Notes: generated by a model not told the origin, from the sequence alone. A DNA stretch of 64,000 nucleotides from Actinomadura rupiterrae (GCF_024172125.1 NZ_JAMZEA010000003.1:372001-436000), one strand, 5' to 3'; shown: positions 15,644 through 26,349, numbered from the stretch's first letter. Program-made: numbers and translations.

Positions 15644-17314
15644 ATGGCCGCCATCACCCCGACCGCAGACACCGGACGCCTCTCCCGGGCCGACCGGCGC
15701 GTCCCGCGGCACACCCGGCTCGCTCGGCGCACGCTGCGGGGTCTGCCCGAGCCGCGGCACGCGGTCGGCTTCGAGGGCGGCATCGACGTTCCCGCCGCTG
15801 ACGGCAGCCCTTTGAAGACCGACCACTACTTCCCATTGGACGCGGGCGACTTCCCGACGCTGCTCGTCCGCACGCCGTACTCGCGGGGCTTCCCGTGGGC
15901 CGCGATCTTCGGCGTCGCCTTCGCCGAACAGGGGTTCCACGTCGTCCTGCAGAGCGCGCGCGGGACGGGAGGCTCGGGCGGGACGTTCGACCTGTGGCGG
16001 CACGACGCGGCGGACGGGCACGCCGCCGTGGCCTGGCTGCGCGAGCAGGAGTGGTTCACCGGCGTCCTCGGGACGATCGGAGCGAGCGCGCAGAGCCACG
16101 CGACCGCCGCCCTCGCCCAGGATCCGCCGCCCGAGTTGCGGGCCTCCGTCGCGCTCGTCCCGCTTCACGACCCGCACGCGTTCCTCTACACCGGCGGCGT
16201 GTTCAACCTGGAGAACGCGCTCATCGCGTCCACGACGCTGGCGCACGAGGGCCGGATGACGCCCGCGCACGTCGCGGCGCTCGTCCGGCTCGCGCGGCGG
16301 CTCCGGAAGGGCGTCCGCCCGGACGAGATCACCGAGCCGCCCTTCCTCCGCGACGCCATCGCCCACCCCGACCCCGCCGACCCGCACTGGACGGGCGCGA
16401 GGGTCACGCCGCGCGTCCCGACCTGCCTGGTCAGCGGCTGGCAGGACGTGACGCTCGACCAGGCCGTCCGCGAGTACGAGTCCCTGCGCGAGGCGGGCAT
16501 CGCGGCGCGCCTGGTGATCGGGCCGTGGACGCACTCGTCCGCGCTGAGCCGGGGCCTGCCCGAGGTCTTCGACGCCGCGCTGGCCTGGCTCCGCACCCAC
16601 CTCACCGGCGAAACGCCCGCGCCGGGCAAACCCCTGCGCCTGCACATCGCCGACACCTGGCGCGACCTCGACACCTGGCCCGCCCCGCCGGAACCCGCCC
16701 GCACGGACGAGCCGGAACCGCCTGCAACGTCGCGCGAACCGGCGCATCCCGCAAGGCAGCGCGACTCGCGGCGGAACACGACGCCGCGCGACCCGGCAGT
16801 CCCGCCGGTGCAGACCGGCGCGCAGGTGTCGGCGACGGCGCGCGGGCAGGTGGTGCGCGTGGATTCGCGGGGGCCGGGACTGCCTGCGACGTTGCGGCAC
16901 GATCCGGGGCGTCCTCCGGCGTCCGTCGGCGGGGCGTTGCTGTCGTCGCGAGGCGGGGTGAGGGAGGACCGGCGGGGCGCGCGGCACGGCGGGGCGCTGG
17001 CCTTTGAGAGTGCGCCGCTTGATGAGCCCCTTGAGGTCGTCGGGGCGGTCGGCGTGCGGTTGCGGATCTCCGGGAACGGGGTGATCTTCGTCCGGCTCAG
17101 TGACGTGGACGAGCGTGGGCGTTCCCGCAACGTCAGCGACGGCGTCGTCCGGACGAATGGGGGCGAGGCGGTCGTGCCGCTCGCCACCACGGGGCATCGG
17201 TTCGCCGCCGGGCACCAGGTGCGGGTGGTGGTGAGTGGGCCGCCGCATCCCAGGTACGCGAAGGGCGGCGCCACCACGTTCACCGTGGCGGCGCCGCCCG
17301 AGATCGTCTACTGA
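15644..17314 (+). CDS. CocE/NonD-family X-Pro dipeptidyl-peptidase-like hydrolase
   Basis: 556 aa serine hydrolase of the CocE/NonD family (alpha/beta hydrolase plus C-terminal jelly roll), which cleaves esters or N-terminal dipeptides. Nucleophile S148 lies in IGASAQSHA, where the usual last Gly of G-x-S-x-x-G is Ser. The acid is probably in VSGWQDV and the His in GPWTHS. Residues about 345-405 are a low-complexity Pro/Arg/Ala insert between the hydrolase and jelly-roll domains. ATG 15644 follows GGAGG (15634-15638) with five-base spacing, better than the GTG at 15638. No signal peptide, so cytosolic. Likely controlled by the divergent TetR repressor. Confidence 0.85.
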   Translation: MAAITPTADTGRLSRADRRVPRHTRLARRTLRGLPEPRHAVGFEGGIDVPAADGSPLKTDHYFPLDAGDFPTLLVRTPYSRGFPWAAIFGVAFAEQGFHVVLQSARGTGGSGGTFDLWRHDAADGHAAVAWLREQEWFTGVLGTIGASAQSHATAALAQDPPPELRASVALVPLHDPHAFLYTGGVFNLENALIASTTLAHEGRMTPAHVAALVRLARRLRKGVRPDEITEPPFLRDAIAHPDPADPHWTGARVTPRVPTCLVSGWQDVTLDQAVREYESLREAGIAARLVIGPWTHSSALSRGLPEVFDAALAWLRTHLTGETPAPGKPLRLHIADTWRDLDTWPAPPEPARTDEPEPPATSREPAHPARQRDSRRNTTPRDPAVPPVQTGAQVSATARGQVVRVDSRGPGLPATLRHDPGRPPASVGGALLSSRGGVREDRRGARHGGALAFESAPLDEPLEVVGAVGVRLRISGNGVIFVRLSDVDERGRSRNVSDGVVRTNGGEAVVPLATTGHRFAAGHQVRVVVSGPPHPRYAKGGATTFTVAAPPEIVY

Positions 17315-17325
17315 GACCCGGCGGG

Positions 17326-18249
17326 TCAGCCGGCGAGGGACCAGGCGATGCCGTCGAGGATGTCGTGCTCGCTGACGACGACGGCGCCGAACCCGTACTC
17401 GCGCATGATGCGGTCGATGATCAGGGAGCCGGCGCCGATCACGTCCACCCGGCCGGGGTGCATGACGCCGATCGACGCGCGCTCGGCGCGGGTGGCGTGC
17501 AGCAGGTCGCGGGTCACGTCGTGCACCTGGGCCGCCATGATCCGGGACAGGTGGATCCTGGTGGAGTCGTACTCGGGCAGGCCGAGCGCGATCCCGGCGA
17601 CGGTGGTGACCGAGCCCGCGAGGCCGACCAGGGTGCGCGCCTCGTCCACCGGGACGGTCTCCCGGACGGCCGCGAGCGCCGCGTCGATGTCGGTGATCGT
17701 GTCGGCGATCTGCTCGGGGCTGGGCGGGTCGGCGTCCTTCAGGTGCCGCTCGGTGAGCCGGACGCAGCCGATGTCCATGGACACCGCCGCCTCGACGCTC
17801 GACGACCCGAGCACGAACTCGGTCGAGCCGCCGCCGATGTCCACCACCAGGTACGGACGGGCCGGACGCAGCGCCGCGAGCTCGCGGGTCGCGCCGGTGA
17901 AGGACAGCCGCGCCTCCTCGTCCCCGGTGATCACCTCGGGCACCACGCCGAAGATGTCGACCACGCCGCCCACGAAGTCGGCGCGGTTCTCGGCGTCGCG
18001 GGTCGCGCTGGTCGCGACGACGCGGACCTTCTCCGCCGCGTGCCGGGTGATCAGCTCGGCGTACTCGCGCATGGCGGTGAAGGTGCGGTCGAGGGCCTCG
18101 GGCGCGAGCCGTCCGGTCCGGTCGACGCCCTGGCCGAGCCGGACGATCCGCATCTCGCGCTCGACGTCGGTGAGCGTGTCGCCCTCCACGTCGGCGATGA
18201 GCAGCCGGACCGAGTTGGTACCGCAGTCGATGGCGGCGACGCGCGTCAC
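17326..18249 (-). CDS. Ppx/GppA exopolyphosphatase / pppGpp phosphatase family
   Basis: 307 aa, the short single-domain-pair form typical of actinobacteria. ASKHA-fold phosphate-binding loops are intact: AAIDCGTNSVRLLIA at the N-terminus and VVDIGGGSTEFVLG in the middle, with LAGSVTTVAG later. The family hydrolyses polyphosphate and, in some members, guanosine pentaphosphate. GTG at 18249 overlaps the stop of the DUF501 gene by four bases (GTGA) and follows GGAGGGGG; the frame is open further upstream but that would run into the neighbour. Last gene of the eno-ftsB-DUF501-ppx order conserved across Actinobacteria. Confidence 0.92.
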   Translation of the reverse strand: MTRVAAIDCGTNSVRLLIADVEGDTLTDVEREMRIVRLGQGVDRTGRLAPEALDRTFTAMREYAELITRHAAEKVRVVATSATRDAENRADFVGGVVDIFGVVPEVITGDEEARLSFTGATRELAALRPARPYLVVDIGGGSTEFVLGSSSVEAAVSMDIGCVRLTERHLKDADPPSPEQIADTITDIDAALAAVRETVPVDEARTLVGLAGSVTTVAGIALGLPEYDSTRIHLSRIMAAQVHDVTRDLLHATRAERASIGVMHPGRVDVIGAGSLIIDRIMREYGFGAVVVSEHDILDGIAWSLAG

Positions 18250-18839
18250 CGTTCCCCCTCCTGGTCTGTCCTCGTGTTCTCCTGGTCCGCGGAAGCGGCG
18301 GCGGTGGCTGCCCGGTCGGCGGCCTGGTCGGGGGTGTGCGCGGGCGGGCAGACGCACGGGCCGTTGCGCCACCACTCGGGGAGCGCGGCGAAGGCCTCGC
18401 GGCCGAACGGGTTGACCCCCGGGACGGCCAGCTCGTGCGCGATCAGCGCGTGCAGGCATTTCACCCGTTCGGGCATGCCGCCCGCGCTCTGCATGCCCTC
18501 CGGAAGCGGCTCGACGCCCTCCTCCTTGGTCGCCTCGTCGCGGCGGCGCAGGTAGTCGGCGTGCGCCGCCTCGTAGGACACCTTCAGTTCAGGGTCGTCG
18601 GCCAGGCGGGCCTGCATCTCCCGCATCATCCCGCCGCCCTCAAGCGTCCCGATCGCGGACGCCAGTTTCGGGCAGGTCAGGTAGAACAGCGTCGGAAACG
18701 GCGTGCCGTCCGGCAGCCGCGGCGCCGTCTCGATCACGGCCGGGTTGCCGCACGGGCAGCGGTAGGCCACCCGCCGCACGCCGCGCGGCTCGCGTCCGAG
18801 CTGCTCCGCGATAGCGGCCTTGTCGCGTTCGTCGATCAT
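18246..18839 (-). CDS. DUF501 protein
   Basis: 197 aa. Matches the DUF501 family, always found between ftsB/divIC and ppx in actinobacteria. Conserved Cys-containing segments YRCPCGNPAVIET, FYLTCPKLAS, MPERVKCLHALIAHEL and NGPCVCPP suggest a metal site; the EGGGMMREMQ loop is also typical. The C-terminal 30 residues are Ala/Glu rich and variable. Function unknown. Its stop overlaps the next start, so it is translationally coupled to the Ppx/GppA gene. Confidence 0.9.
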   Translation of the reverse strand: MIDERDKAAIAEQLGREPRGVRRVAYRCPCGNPAVIETAPRLPDGTPFPTLFYLTCPKLASAIGTLEGGGMMREMQARLADDPELKVSYEAAHADYLRRRDEATKEEGVEPLPEGMQSAGGMPERVKCLHALIAHELAVPGVNPFGREAFAALPEWWRNGPCVCPPAHTPDQAADRAATAAASADQENTRTDQEGER

Positions 18840-18929
18840 GTCCCGTCCCCACTGGCGGGCCGCGCACCGGCCCGCGCCGTGCCGCCTCCCCGCGGCACCT
18901 CCCGCGGCGCGCCCGAGAACGGGCCGCCG

Positions 18930-19020
18930 TTCTTTCCCGCACCCTCACAGGGCGCGCATCTCTTTCCCGCACCCCCCACAGGGCGCGCATCTCCTTGCCG
19001 CGCCTCCACAGGGCGCGCAT
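18930..19020. repeat. 30-bp tandem repeat, three copies
   Basis: Three units of 30-31 bp (18930-18959, 18960-18990, 18991-19020) each ending CACAGGGCGCGCAT. They fill the 302-bp gap between the ftsB-like and DUF501 genes inside the otherwise tight minus-strand cluster. The flanks hold no gene I can support. Confidence 0.85.
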
Positions 19021-19141
19021 CGCCGTGCCGGGCGTCACCGCCCGGTGCGGCCGTGGCTCCGTCCGGTGCCCGCCGGTCCCTCAACCGCCGGGCTCCGCCG
19101 GTCCGCCCGCCGTCCCGCCGGGACGCGCCCGGCGCGGCGGG

Positions 19142-19645
19142 TCAGCGGGTGCGGTCGGCGGTCTCCACCGACCGCCAGAGCGTCTCGTACCACGGCGGAC
19201 GCCCGTCCGCACCGCTCCGCCGGGCCTGCTCCCCGTCGCTCGCGCCACCGTCCAGGACGATGTAGCACTTCTCGTCGGGCATGCAGTAGTGGAGCCGTCG
19301 CTTCGCCTCACGTTCAATGTACGACTTGTCGGTCAGCCGTTGCTTGCGTTGCGAGAGTTCCGCGACCTGTTTCTGCGCGACCGACTGCTTGTGCTCCAGG
19401 TCGGCGATCTCCTGCCGCTGCGCGATGTACTCCCGGACGGGGTAGGCGAGCGTCAGGGCGATGGCGCAGACCACGACGGCGAGGATGGCCGCCCGTCCGG
19501 TCAGGGCGGACCCGCCGCCCTGCCTGCCGCGCTGCCGCCCGGAGCCACCGCCGCCCTTGGCGTCCGCCTTGGCACCGGCCTTACCCGAAGCGCCCGAAGC
19601 GCCCGCAGGGCCCGAAGTGGGTCGCTTGCCGTCGTCCGCCGCCAT
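19142..19645 (-). CDS. FtsB/DivIC-family septum formation protein
   Basis: 167 aa. A basic Gly-rich cytoplasmic tail (about 45 residues) precedes one TM helix (AAILAVVVCAIALTLAYPV), then a coiled coil (YIAQRQEIADLEHKQSVAQKQV...) and the conserved DivIC end (DKSYIEREAKRRLHYCMPDEKCY). Acts in the divisome with FtsL and FtsQ on the outer face of the membrane. ATG 19645 follows GAGGGAGCGGT; an in-frame start 57 bases upstream would add a disordered leader and lacks this site. Position just downstream of eno is the standard actinobacterial arrangement. Confidence 0.9.
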   Translation of the reverse strand: MAADDGKRPTSGPAGASGASGKAGAKADAKGGGGSGRQRGRQGGGSALTGRAAILAVVVCAIALTLAYPVREYIAQRQEIADLEHKQSVAQKQVAELSQRKQRLTDKSYIEREAKRRLHYCMPDEKCYIVLDGGASDGEQARRSGADGRPPWYETLWRSVETADRTR

Positions 19646-19725
19646 CACCGCTCCCTCGTTCGGGACCGCCGGCCGGGACGGACCCGGCCGGCGCTCCGGC
19701 ACGTGCTCAGCACTCCCGGACGGGC

Positions 19726-21231
<1,506 letters not shown>

Positions 21232-21265
21232 GTGCACGTCAATCCGACCTGCTTAGTAGGGAATT

Positions 21266-22321
21266 ATGCCGATGCACCGAACGTTCCGCCTGCGCGCCGC
21301 GGCCGCGGCCCTGACCGTCCTGGCCGGCGCGTGGACGCTCAGCGCCTGTGGCGGCGACGACAAGGGCGGGAAGGACGGCGCGGCCGCCCCGCTGAAGCTG
21401 GGCTACTTCCCGAACATCACGCACGCGACCGCCCTGGTCGGCATCCAGAAGGGGATCTTCGCCAAGCACCTCGGCGTCGCGCCGAAGACCGCGACCTTCA
21501 ACGCGGGCCCCGCCGCGGTCGAGGCGCTGTTCTCCGGCGCCGTGGACGCCACGTTCGTCGGCCCGAACCCGACCGTGAACGCGTGGGCCAAGTCGCACGG
21601 CAAGGCCGTCAAGGTCATCTCCGGCGCGGCGTCCGGCGGCGTCTCGTTCGTCGTCAAGCCCGGCATCAACGGCCCGCAGGACCTCAAGGGCAAGAAGATC
21701 GCCACGCCGCAGCTCGGCAACACCCAGGACGTCGCGCTGCGCTACTGGCTGAAGAAGAACGGCCTCACCGCCAACAAGGACGGCTCGGGCGACGTCAAGG
21801 TCGTCCCGCAGGAGAACGCGCAGACCATCCAGACCTTCCAGCAGGGCTCGATCGACGGCGCGTGGGTGCCCGAGCCCTACGCGTCCCGGCTGGTGCTGGA
21901 GGGCAAGGGCAAGAAGCTGCTGGACGAGTCGTCCCTGTGGCCCGGCGGCAAGTTCGTCATCACCAACCTGATCGTCCGGCGCGACTTCGCCGACAAGCAC
22001 CCGGACCAGGTCAAGAAGCTCCTCGCCGGAGTGGTCGAGGCGACCGACTACATCAACTCCGACAAGGCGGGCGCCGAGCAGGCGACCAACGACGCCCTGA
22101 CGAAGCTGTCCGGCAAGCCGATCAAGCAGAACGTGCTGGACGCGGCGTTCAAGAACATCACCTTCACCACCGACCCGGTCGCGCCGTCCCTGGTGGCGGG
22201 CGCGCAGCACGCCGAGGACATCGGCCTGCTGGACAAGGTCGACCTGACCGGCATCTACGACCTCGGACCTCTCAACGACGTTCTCAAGGCACAAGGAAAG
22301 GCACAGGTCAGCGACAAATGA
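21266..22321 (+). CDS. ABC importer substrate-binding lipoprotein (sulfonate/nitrate/taurine type)
   Basis: 351 aa. Signal peptide with lipobox (LSAC, Cys at about 28), then a type 2 periplasmic-binding fold of the SsuA/TauA/NrtA superfamily: LGYFPNITHATALVGIQKG, VDATFVGPNP, IATPQLGNTQDVALRYWL, QGSIDGAWVPEPYAS. The ligand could be an alkanesulfonate, taurine, nitrate or a thiamine precursor; the sequence alone does not decide. ATG 21266 or ATG 21272 are both usable behind AGTAGGGA. The stop overlaps the ATPase start (ATGA), coupling the three genes. Confidence 0.9.
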   Translation: MPMHRTFRLRAAAAALTVLAGAWTLSACGGDDKGGKDGAAAPLKLGYFPNITHATALVGIQKGIFAKHLGVAPKTATFNAGPAAVEALFSGAVDATFVGPNPTVNAWAKSHGKAVKVISGAASGGVSFVVKPGINGPQDLKGKKIATPQLGNTQDVALRYWLKKNGLTANKDGSGDVKVVPQENAQTIQTFQQGSIDGAWVPEPYASRLVLEGKGKKLLDESSLWPGGKFVITNLIVRRDFADKHPDQVKKLLAGVVEATDYINSDKAGAEQATNDALTKLSGKPIKQNVLDAAFKNITFTTDPVAPSLVAGAQHAEDIGLLDKVDLTGIYDLGPLNDVLKAQGKAQVSDK

Positions 22322-23112
22322 CACAGGCCGTCGAGGCCGCCGCGAGCCGGGCCGTGCCCTCCGGGGCAGCGGTCCGGCTCGACGGCGTCTCCAAAGCGTT
22401 CGGGTCCCTGCCGGCCCTCGACGACGTCTCGCTGCGGGTCGAGCCGGGCGAGTTCGTCTGCCTGCTCGGCGCGTCCGGCTGCGGGAAGAGCACCCTGCTC
22501 AACCTCGTCGCCGCGCTGGACCGGCCGTCCGCCGGGACGATCGACACCGCCGGGCGGCGCGTCGCGCTGATGTTCCAGGAGCCCGCGCTGTTCCCGTGGC
22601 TGACGGTCACGGCGAACATCGAGCTGGCGCTGAAGACGCGCGGCGTCCCGCGGGCCGAGCGCCGCGCGCGGTCCGCTGAGCTGCTGGCGTCCGTCCACCT
22701 GGCGGGGTTCGAGAAGAAGCGCCCGCACCAGCTGTCGGGCGGGATGCGGCAGCGCGTCGCCCTCGCCCGCGCCCTCGCCCTCACCATCGACACCGAAGGC
22801 ACCGGAACGCTCCTTCTGATGGACGAGCCGTTCGGCGCGCTCGACGCCATGACCCGCGACCTGCTGCACGACGAGCTGGAGCGGATCTGGCGGGAGCGGA
22901 ACCTGAGCGTGCTGTTCGTCACGCACAACGTCCGCGAGGCCGTCCGGCTGGGCGACCGCGTGGTGCTGCTGTCGAGCCGTCCGGGCCGGGTCGTGGAGGA
23001 GTTCCCCGTCCCGATGGACCGGCCGCGCCGCATCGACTCCACCGAGGTCGCCGCGCTCGCCGCGACCATCACCGACCGGCTGCGCGAGGAGGTCGGACGC
23101 CATGGCGCTTGA
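22318..23112 (+). CDS. ABC importer ATPase (SsuB/TauB type)
   Basis: 264 aa. Walker A GASGCGKST, Q loop FQEPALFPW, signature LSGGMRQRVALARAL, Walker B TLLLMDEPFGALD and switch His in FVTHNVREA are all intact. Energises uptake together with the neighbouring permease and binding protein. Start ATG at 22318 overlaps the preceding stop by four bases; the end overlaps the permease start by 11 bases. Confidence 0.95.
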   Translation: MTQAVEAAASRAVPSGAAVRLDGVSKAFGSLPALDDVSLRVEPGEFVCLLGASGCGKSTLLNLVAALDRPSAGTIDTAGRRVALMFQEPALFPWLTVTANIELALKTRGVPRAERRARSAELLASVHLAGFEKKRPHQLSGGMRQRVALARALALTIDTEGTGTLLLMDEPFGALDAMTRDLLHDELERIWRERNLSVLFVTHNVREAVRLGDRVVLLSSRPGRVVEEFPVPMDRPRRIDSTEVAALAATITDRLREEVGRHGA

Positions 23113-24067
23113 CACCGAAGCGGCGAACGCGGACGGAACCGCCGCGCGCCCCGAGCCGAACGGCTCGGCACCAACAAAGCCGGACGGCGCGCCGCGTCCC
23201 GGGCTGAACGGCTCGGGACGGCCGGAGCTGAGCCGGCAGATCTCCGGGCTGGACGCGCTGGAACTCGGCGGAACGGCGGGCCGCAACCCGCTCGCCCGCG
23301 CCTGGTCGGCGGTGTGGCCGATGGCCAGCGCCGTCCTGATCGCGCTGCTGGCCTGGCAGATCGTGGTGTGGTCGGGCTGGAAGCCGTCCTACGTGCTGCC
23401 CGGACCGGCCGACACGCTGCCCGTGCTCGGCGACCAGCTCGGCAAGGGCTCGTTCTGGGGCGCGGTCGGGCTGACCATGCAGCGCGCCGTCGTCGGGTTC
23501 GCGGTGTCGGTCGTGGTCGGGACGGTCGTGGGCGCGCTGGTGACGCAGTCGTCGGTGCTGCGCCGCGCGGTCGGGTCGCTGATCACCGGGTTGCAGACGA
23601 TGCCGTCCATCGCCTGGTTCCCGCTGGCGATCCTGCTGTTCCAGCTGAGCGAGCAGGCGATCCTGTTCGTCGTGGTGCTGGGCGCGGCGCCGTCCATCGC
23701 CAACGGGCTGATCGCGGGCGTGGACTACACGCCGCCGATCCTGCTGCGCGCAGGGAAGGTGATGGGGCTGCGCGGGCTGAACCTGTACCGGCACCTGATC
23801 CTGCCCGCGTCGCTGCCGTCGTTCGTGGCGGGGCTCAAGCAGGGCTGGGCGTTCGCGTGGCGGTCGCTGATGGCGGGCGAGCTGCTCGTGGTGATCTCCT
23901 CGCACACCTCGCTCGGCGTGCTGCTGTCGCAGGCCCGGGAGTTCTCCCAGACGGACGCGATGATCTCCTACATGATCGTGATCCTGGTGATCGGGATCGT
24001 GATGGACCGGCTGTTCGGCCTGGTGGACGGCGCGATCCGGACCCGCTGGGGCCTGGACGGCGACTGA
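23102..24067 (+). CDS. ABC importer permease (SsuC/TauC type)
   Basis: 321 aa. About 65 N-terminal residues are a Pro/Gly/Asn-rich cytoplasmic extension, longer than usual, then six TM helices. The permease coupling motif is ASLPSFVAGLKQGWAFAWRSLMAGEL (EAA loop). With the previous two genes it forms a complete importer. The ATG at 23102 lies inside the end of the ATPase gene. Confidence 0.93.
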   Translation: MALDTEAANADGTAARPEPNGSAPTKPDGAPRPGLNGSGRPELSRQISGLDALELGGTAGRNPLARAWSAVWPMASAVLIALLAWQIVVWSGWKPSYVLPGPADTLPVLGDQLGKGSFWGAVGLTMQRAVVGFAVSVVVGTVVGALVTQSSVLRRAVGSLITGLQTMPSIAWFPLAILLFQLSEQAILFVVVLGAAPSIANGLIAGVDYTPPILLRAGKVMGLRGLNLYRHLILPASLPSFVAGLKQGWAFAWRSLMAGELLVVISSHTSLGVLLSQAREFSQTDAMISYMIVILVIGIVMDRLFGLVDGAIRTRWGLDGD

Positions 24068-24169
24068 CCCCTCACATCCCCGTCCCGGCAGGGGTCCCTT
24101 ACTCCGCGTAACGGATCTTTGCCGGGGGCGGCGGGTCACGTTTACCCAGGTAGGGGAACTTTCCGGGGA

Positions 24170-25597
24170 GTGAGCGGTCCGTCGGCGCGGCTGTGGCACC
24201 GGGTGCTGCGCGACCCGTCGATCCGGACCGGGGTGACGGTCCGGGCCGTGGTGTTCGCGCTCCTCCTGGTGATTCCGCTGTACCTGGTGGCGATGCTGCT
24301 GGTCACCGCCGAGGCGCGGCACTCGCTGGAGCGCCGCGTCGCGCGGCGGGCCCGCGTCGTCGCCGAGCTGGCCCGCGAGGGACGGCTCCCCGCGCACGTC
24401 CCCACCAGCGAGAACTCGCTCGCCCAGGTTGTGGACGCGTCGGGCAGCGTCGTCGCCGCGAGCGACTCCATGTGGGGCCGTCCGCCGGTGCGGTTCCCCG
24501 CCCCCGAGGGCCTGGACACCCGCCGGGACGGCATCAGCTGCCACGCCACCGCCCCGTACGGGCGCTGCTTCCAGGTGGTGGCGCTGCGGGTGCACGACGG
24601 GCACCGGAACCTGGTCGTCTACGGCCTGGAAAGAACGCGTCCGTGGCTGCCCGAACCCGGCGTCGCGCTGCTGTCGGCACTGGTGTTCCCGCTGGTGGCG
24701 CTGGTCGTCGGGGCCGGCGCGTGGCGGGCGGCCGGGCGGGCGCTGCGCCCGGTGGACGCGATCCGCCGCGACCTGGACGAGATCACCGCGACCGACCTCG
24801 AACGGCGCGTGCCCGAGCCGTCCCGGAAGGACGAGATCCACGCGCTCGCCCGCAGCATCAACCAGACGCTCGACCGGCTGGAGAAGGCCGTGGCGCGGCA
24901 GCGCGCGTTCATCTCCGACCTCTCGCACGAGCTGCGCAGCCCGCTGACCGGCCTGCGCACCGAGCTGGAGCTCGCCCGCTCCGACCCGCAGGGCACCGAC
25001 CTCGGCGAGTCCACCGAGGCGATGCTGCACAACGCCGACCGGCTGGAGCAGGTGCTGAACGACCTGCTCGCGCTCGCCCGGCTGGAGTCCGACCAGGGCC
25101 TGCGCCGCGAGGTGCTGGACCTGCACGAGATCGCCGACCAGGAGGTGCTGCGCCGCCCCCGCCGGACGAAGGTCACCGTCACCGGCGACTCCCCGGTGCT
25201 GGTGCGCGGCGGGCGGCTGGAGCTGGCCCGGGTGCTGACCAACCTCATCGACAACTCCGACCGGCACGCCGCGTCCACCGTCACCGTCCGGGTCGGCGAG
25301 GAGGGCGGCCAGGCGGTAGTCGAGGTCGTGGACGACGGCGGCGGCATCCCGCCCGGCGACCGCGAGGACGTCTTCAACCGCTTCACCCGGCTCGCCGAGT
25401 CCCGGCACAAGGACGCCGGCGGCACCGGCCTCGGCCTCGCCATCTCCCGCGACATCGTCGAGGCGCACGGCGGCTCGCTGGTCATCACCGACCGCATCGA
25501 CGGCACCCACGGCGCCCGCTTCGTCCTCACCCTGCCCAAGGGCGACCCCGTGGACCAGCCGCAGAAGCGCAACGGCCACCGCCCCAAACCGGGCTAG
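24170..25597 (+). CDS. sensor histidine kinase without adjacent response regulator
   Basis: 475 aa. TM1 near residues 20-42, an extracytoplasmic domain of about 110 aa with two Cys, TM2 (LLSALVFPLVALVVGAGAW), HAMP (RALRPVDAIRRDLDEIT), HisKA with phospho-His in FISDLSHELRSPL, and a HATPase with NLIDNSDRHA, VVDDGGGIPPGDREDVFNRF and GTGLGLAIS. All catalytic boxes are intact. The GTG at 24170 gives the shortest cytoplasmic N-terminus; the ribosome site is unclear (GGGGAG touches the start, AGGTAGGGG lies 12 bases back). No response regulator lies next to it, which is unusual. Its last four bases overlap the convergent hydrolase gene. Confidence 0.88.
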   Translation: MSGPSARLWHRVLRDPSIRTGVTVRAVVFALLLVIPLYLVAMLLVTAEARHSLERRVARRARVVAELAREGRLPAHVPTSENSLAQVVDASGSVVAASDSMWGRPPVRFPAPEGLDTRRDGISCHATAPYGRCFQVVALRVHDGHRNLVVYGLERTRPWLPEPGVALLSALVFPLVALVVGAGAWRAAGRALRPVDAIRRDLDEITATDLERRVPEPSRKDEIHALARSINQTLDRLEKAVARQRAFISDLSHELRSPLTGLRTELELARSDPQGTDLGESTEAMLHNADRLEQVLNDLLALARLESDQGLRREVLDLHEIADQEVLRRPRRTKVTVTGDSPVLVRGGRLELARVLTNLIDNSDRHAASTVTVRVGEEGGQAVVEVVDDGGGIPPGDREDVFNRFTRLAESRHKDAGGTGLGLAISRDIVEAHGGSLVITDRIDGTHGARFVLTLPKGDPVDQPQKRNGHRPKPG

Positions 25598-26349
25598 CCT
25601 TCGAGGAACTCCACGATCGCCTCGGCCAGCTCCGGACGGGTCACGGCGCTCATGTGGTTGCCGGGGATCTCGACGTACCGGCCGTCCGGCAGCGCGGCCG
25701 CCAGATCCTTCGCGGAGCCGTTGTCATGGTCGTCCACCCCGGCCACGACCAGCGACGGCAGCGTGAACTTCGCCAGCTCCTCGCGCGGGGTGTTCACGAA
25801 CGTGTCGAGCACGCCGAGCAGCGCGAACCGGTCACCGCCGACGGTCTTCAGGAACGCCTCGGCACGCCACTCGGCCGTGCCGCGCTCGAACGTCCCGGGG
25901 TTGGTCAGCACGTCCCGGAAGTGCTCGCCGCGCCCCTCGGTCTCGGTGATGCCGGTGAGGCCCATCCCCCCGAAGATCGCCCGCACCGGGTTCGCCCCGC
26001 GCGCCAGCATCCGCGCGACCGTCCGCGCGCCCAAGGAGTACCCGCCGAGCACGTAGTCGGTGAGGTCCAGGTGCTCCAGCAGCGCGAACCCGTCGTCGGC
26101 CAGCACGTCCGGCGGGTAGTTCGCCGGGTCGTGCGGCTTCCCGCTGTCCCCGTGCCCGCGCAGGTCCGGCATGATCACCCGGTACCCGAGGTCGGCCAGC
26201 GCCTCCGCGTGCCCGTACCGGATCCAGTTCACCGTCGCGGTCGAGAAGTACCCGTGGACGAGCACCAGCGGCCGCCCCTCCCCCAGCTCCCGGAACGCCA
26301 TCCGCACGCCGTCCCGCGCCGCAAAGTACTGAACAGGCACGTCGATCAT
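25594..26349 (-). CDS. alpha/beta hydrolase
   Basis: 251 aa, standard single-domain fold. Oxyanion strand VLVHGYFS, nucleophile elbow GGYSLGAR (Ser), acid Asp in VAGVDDHDNG and catalytic His in IPGNHMSAVTRP, so the triad is complete. Also DLRGHGDS after strand 4, as in esterases, epoxide hydrolases and carboxylesterases. Substrate cannot be deduced. Convergent with the histidine kinase, ending inside its stop codon region. Confidence 0.9.
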   Translation of the reverse strand: MIDVPVQYFAARDGVRMAFRELGEGRPLVLVHGYFSTATVNWIRYGHAEALADLGYRVIMPDLRGHGDSGKPHDPANYPPDVLADDGFALLEHLDLTDYVLGGYSLGARTVARMLARGANPVRAIFGGMGLTGITETEGRGEHFRDVLTNPGTFERGTAEWRAEAFLKTVGGDRFALLGVLDTFVNTPREELAKFTLPSLVVAGVDDHDNGSAKDLAAALPDGRYVEIPGNHMSAVTRPELAEAIVEFLEG

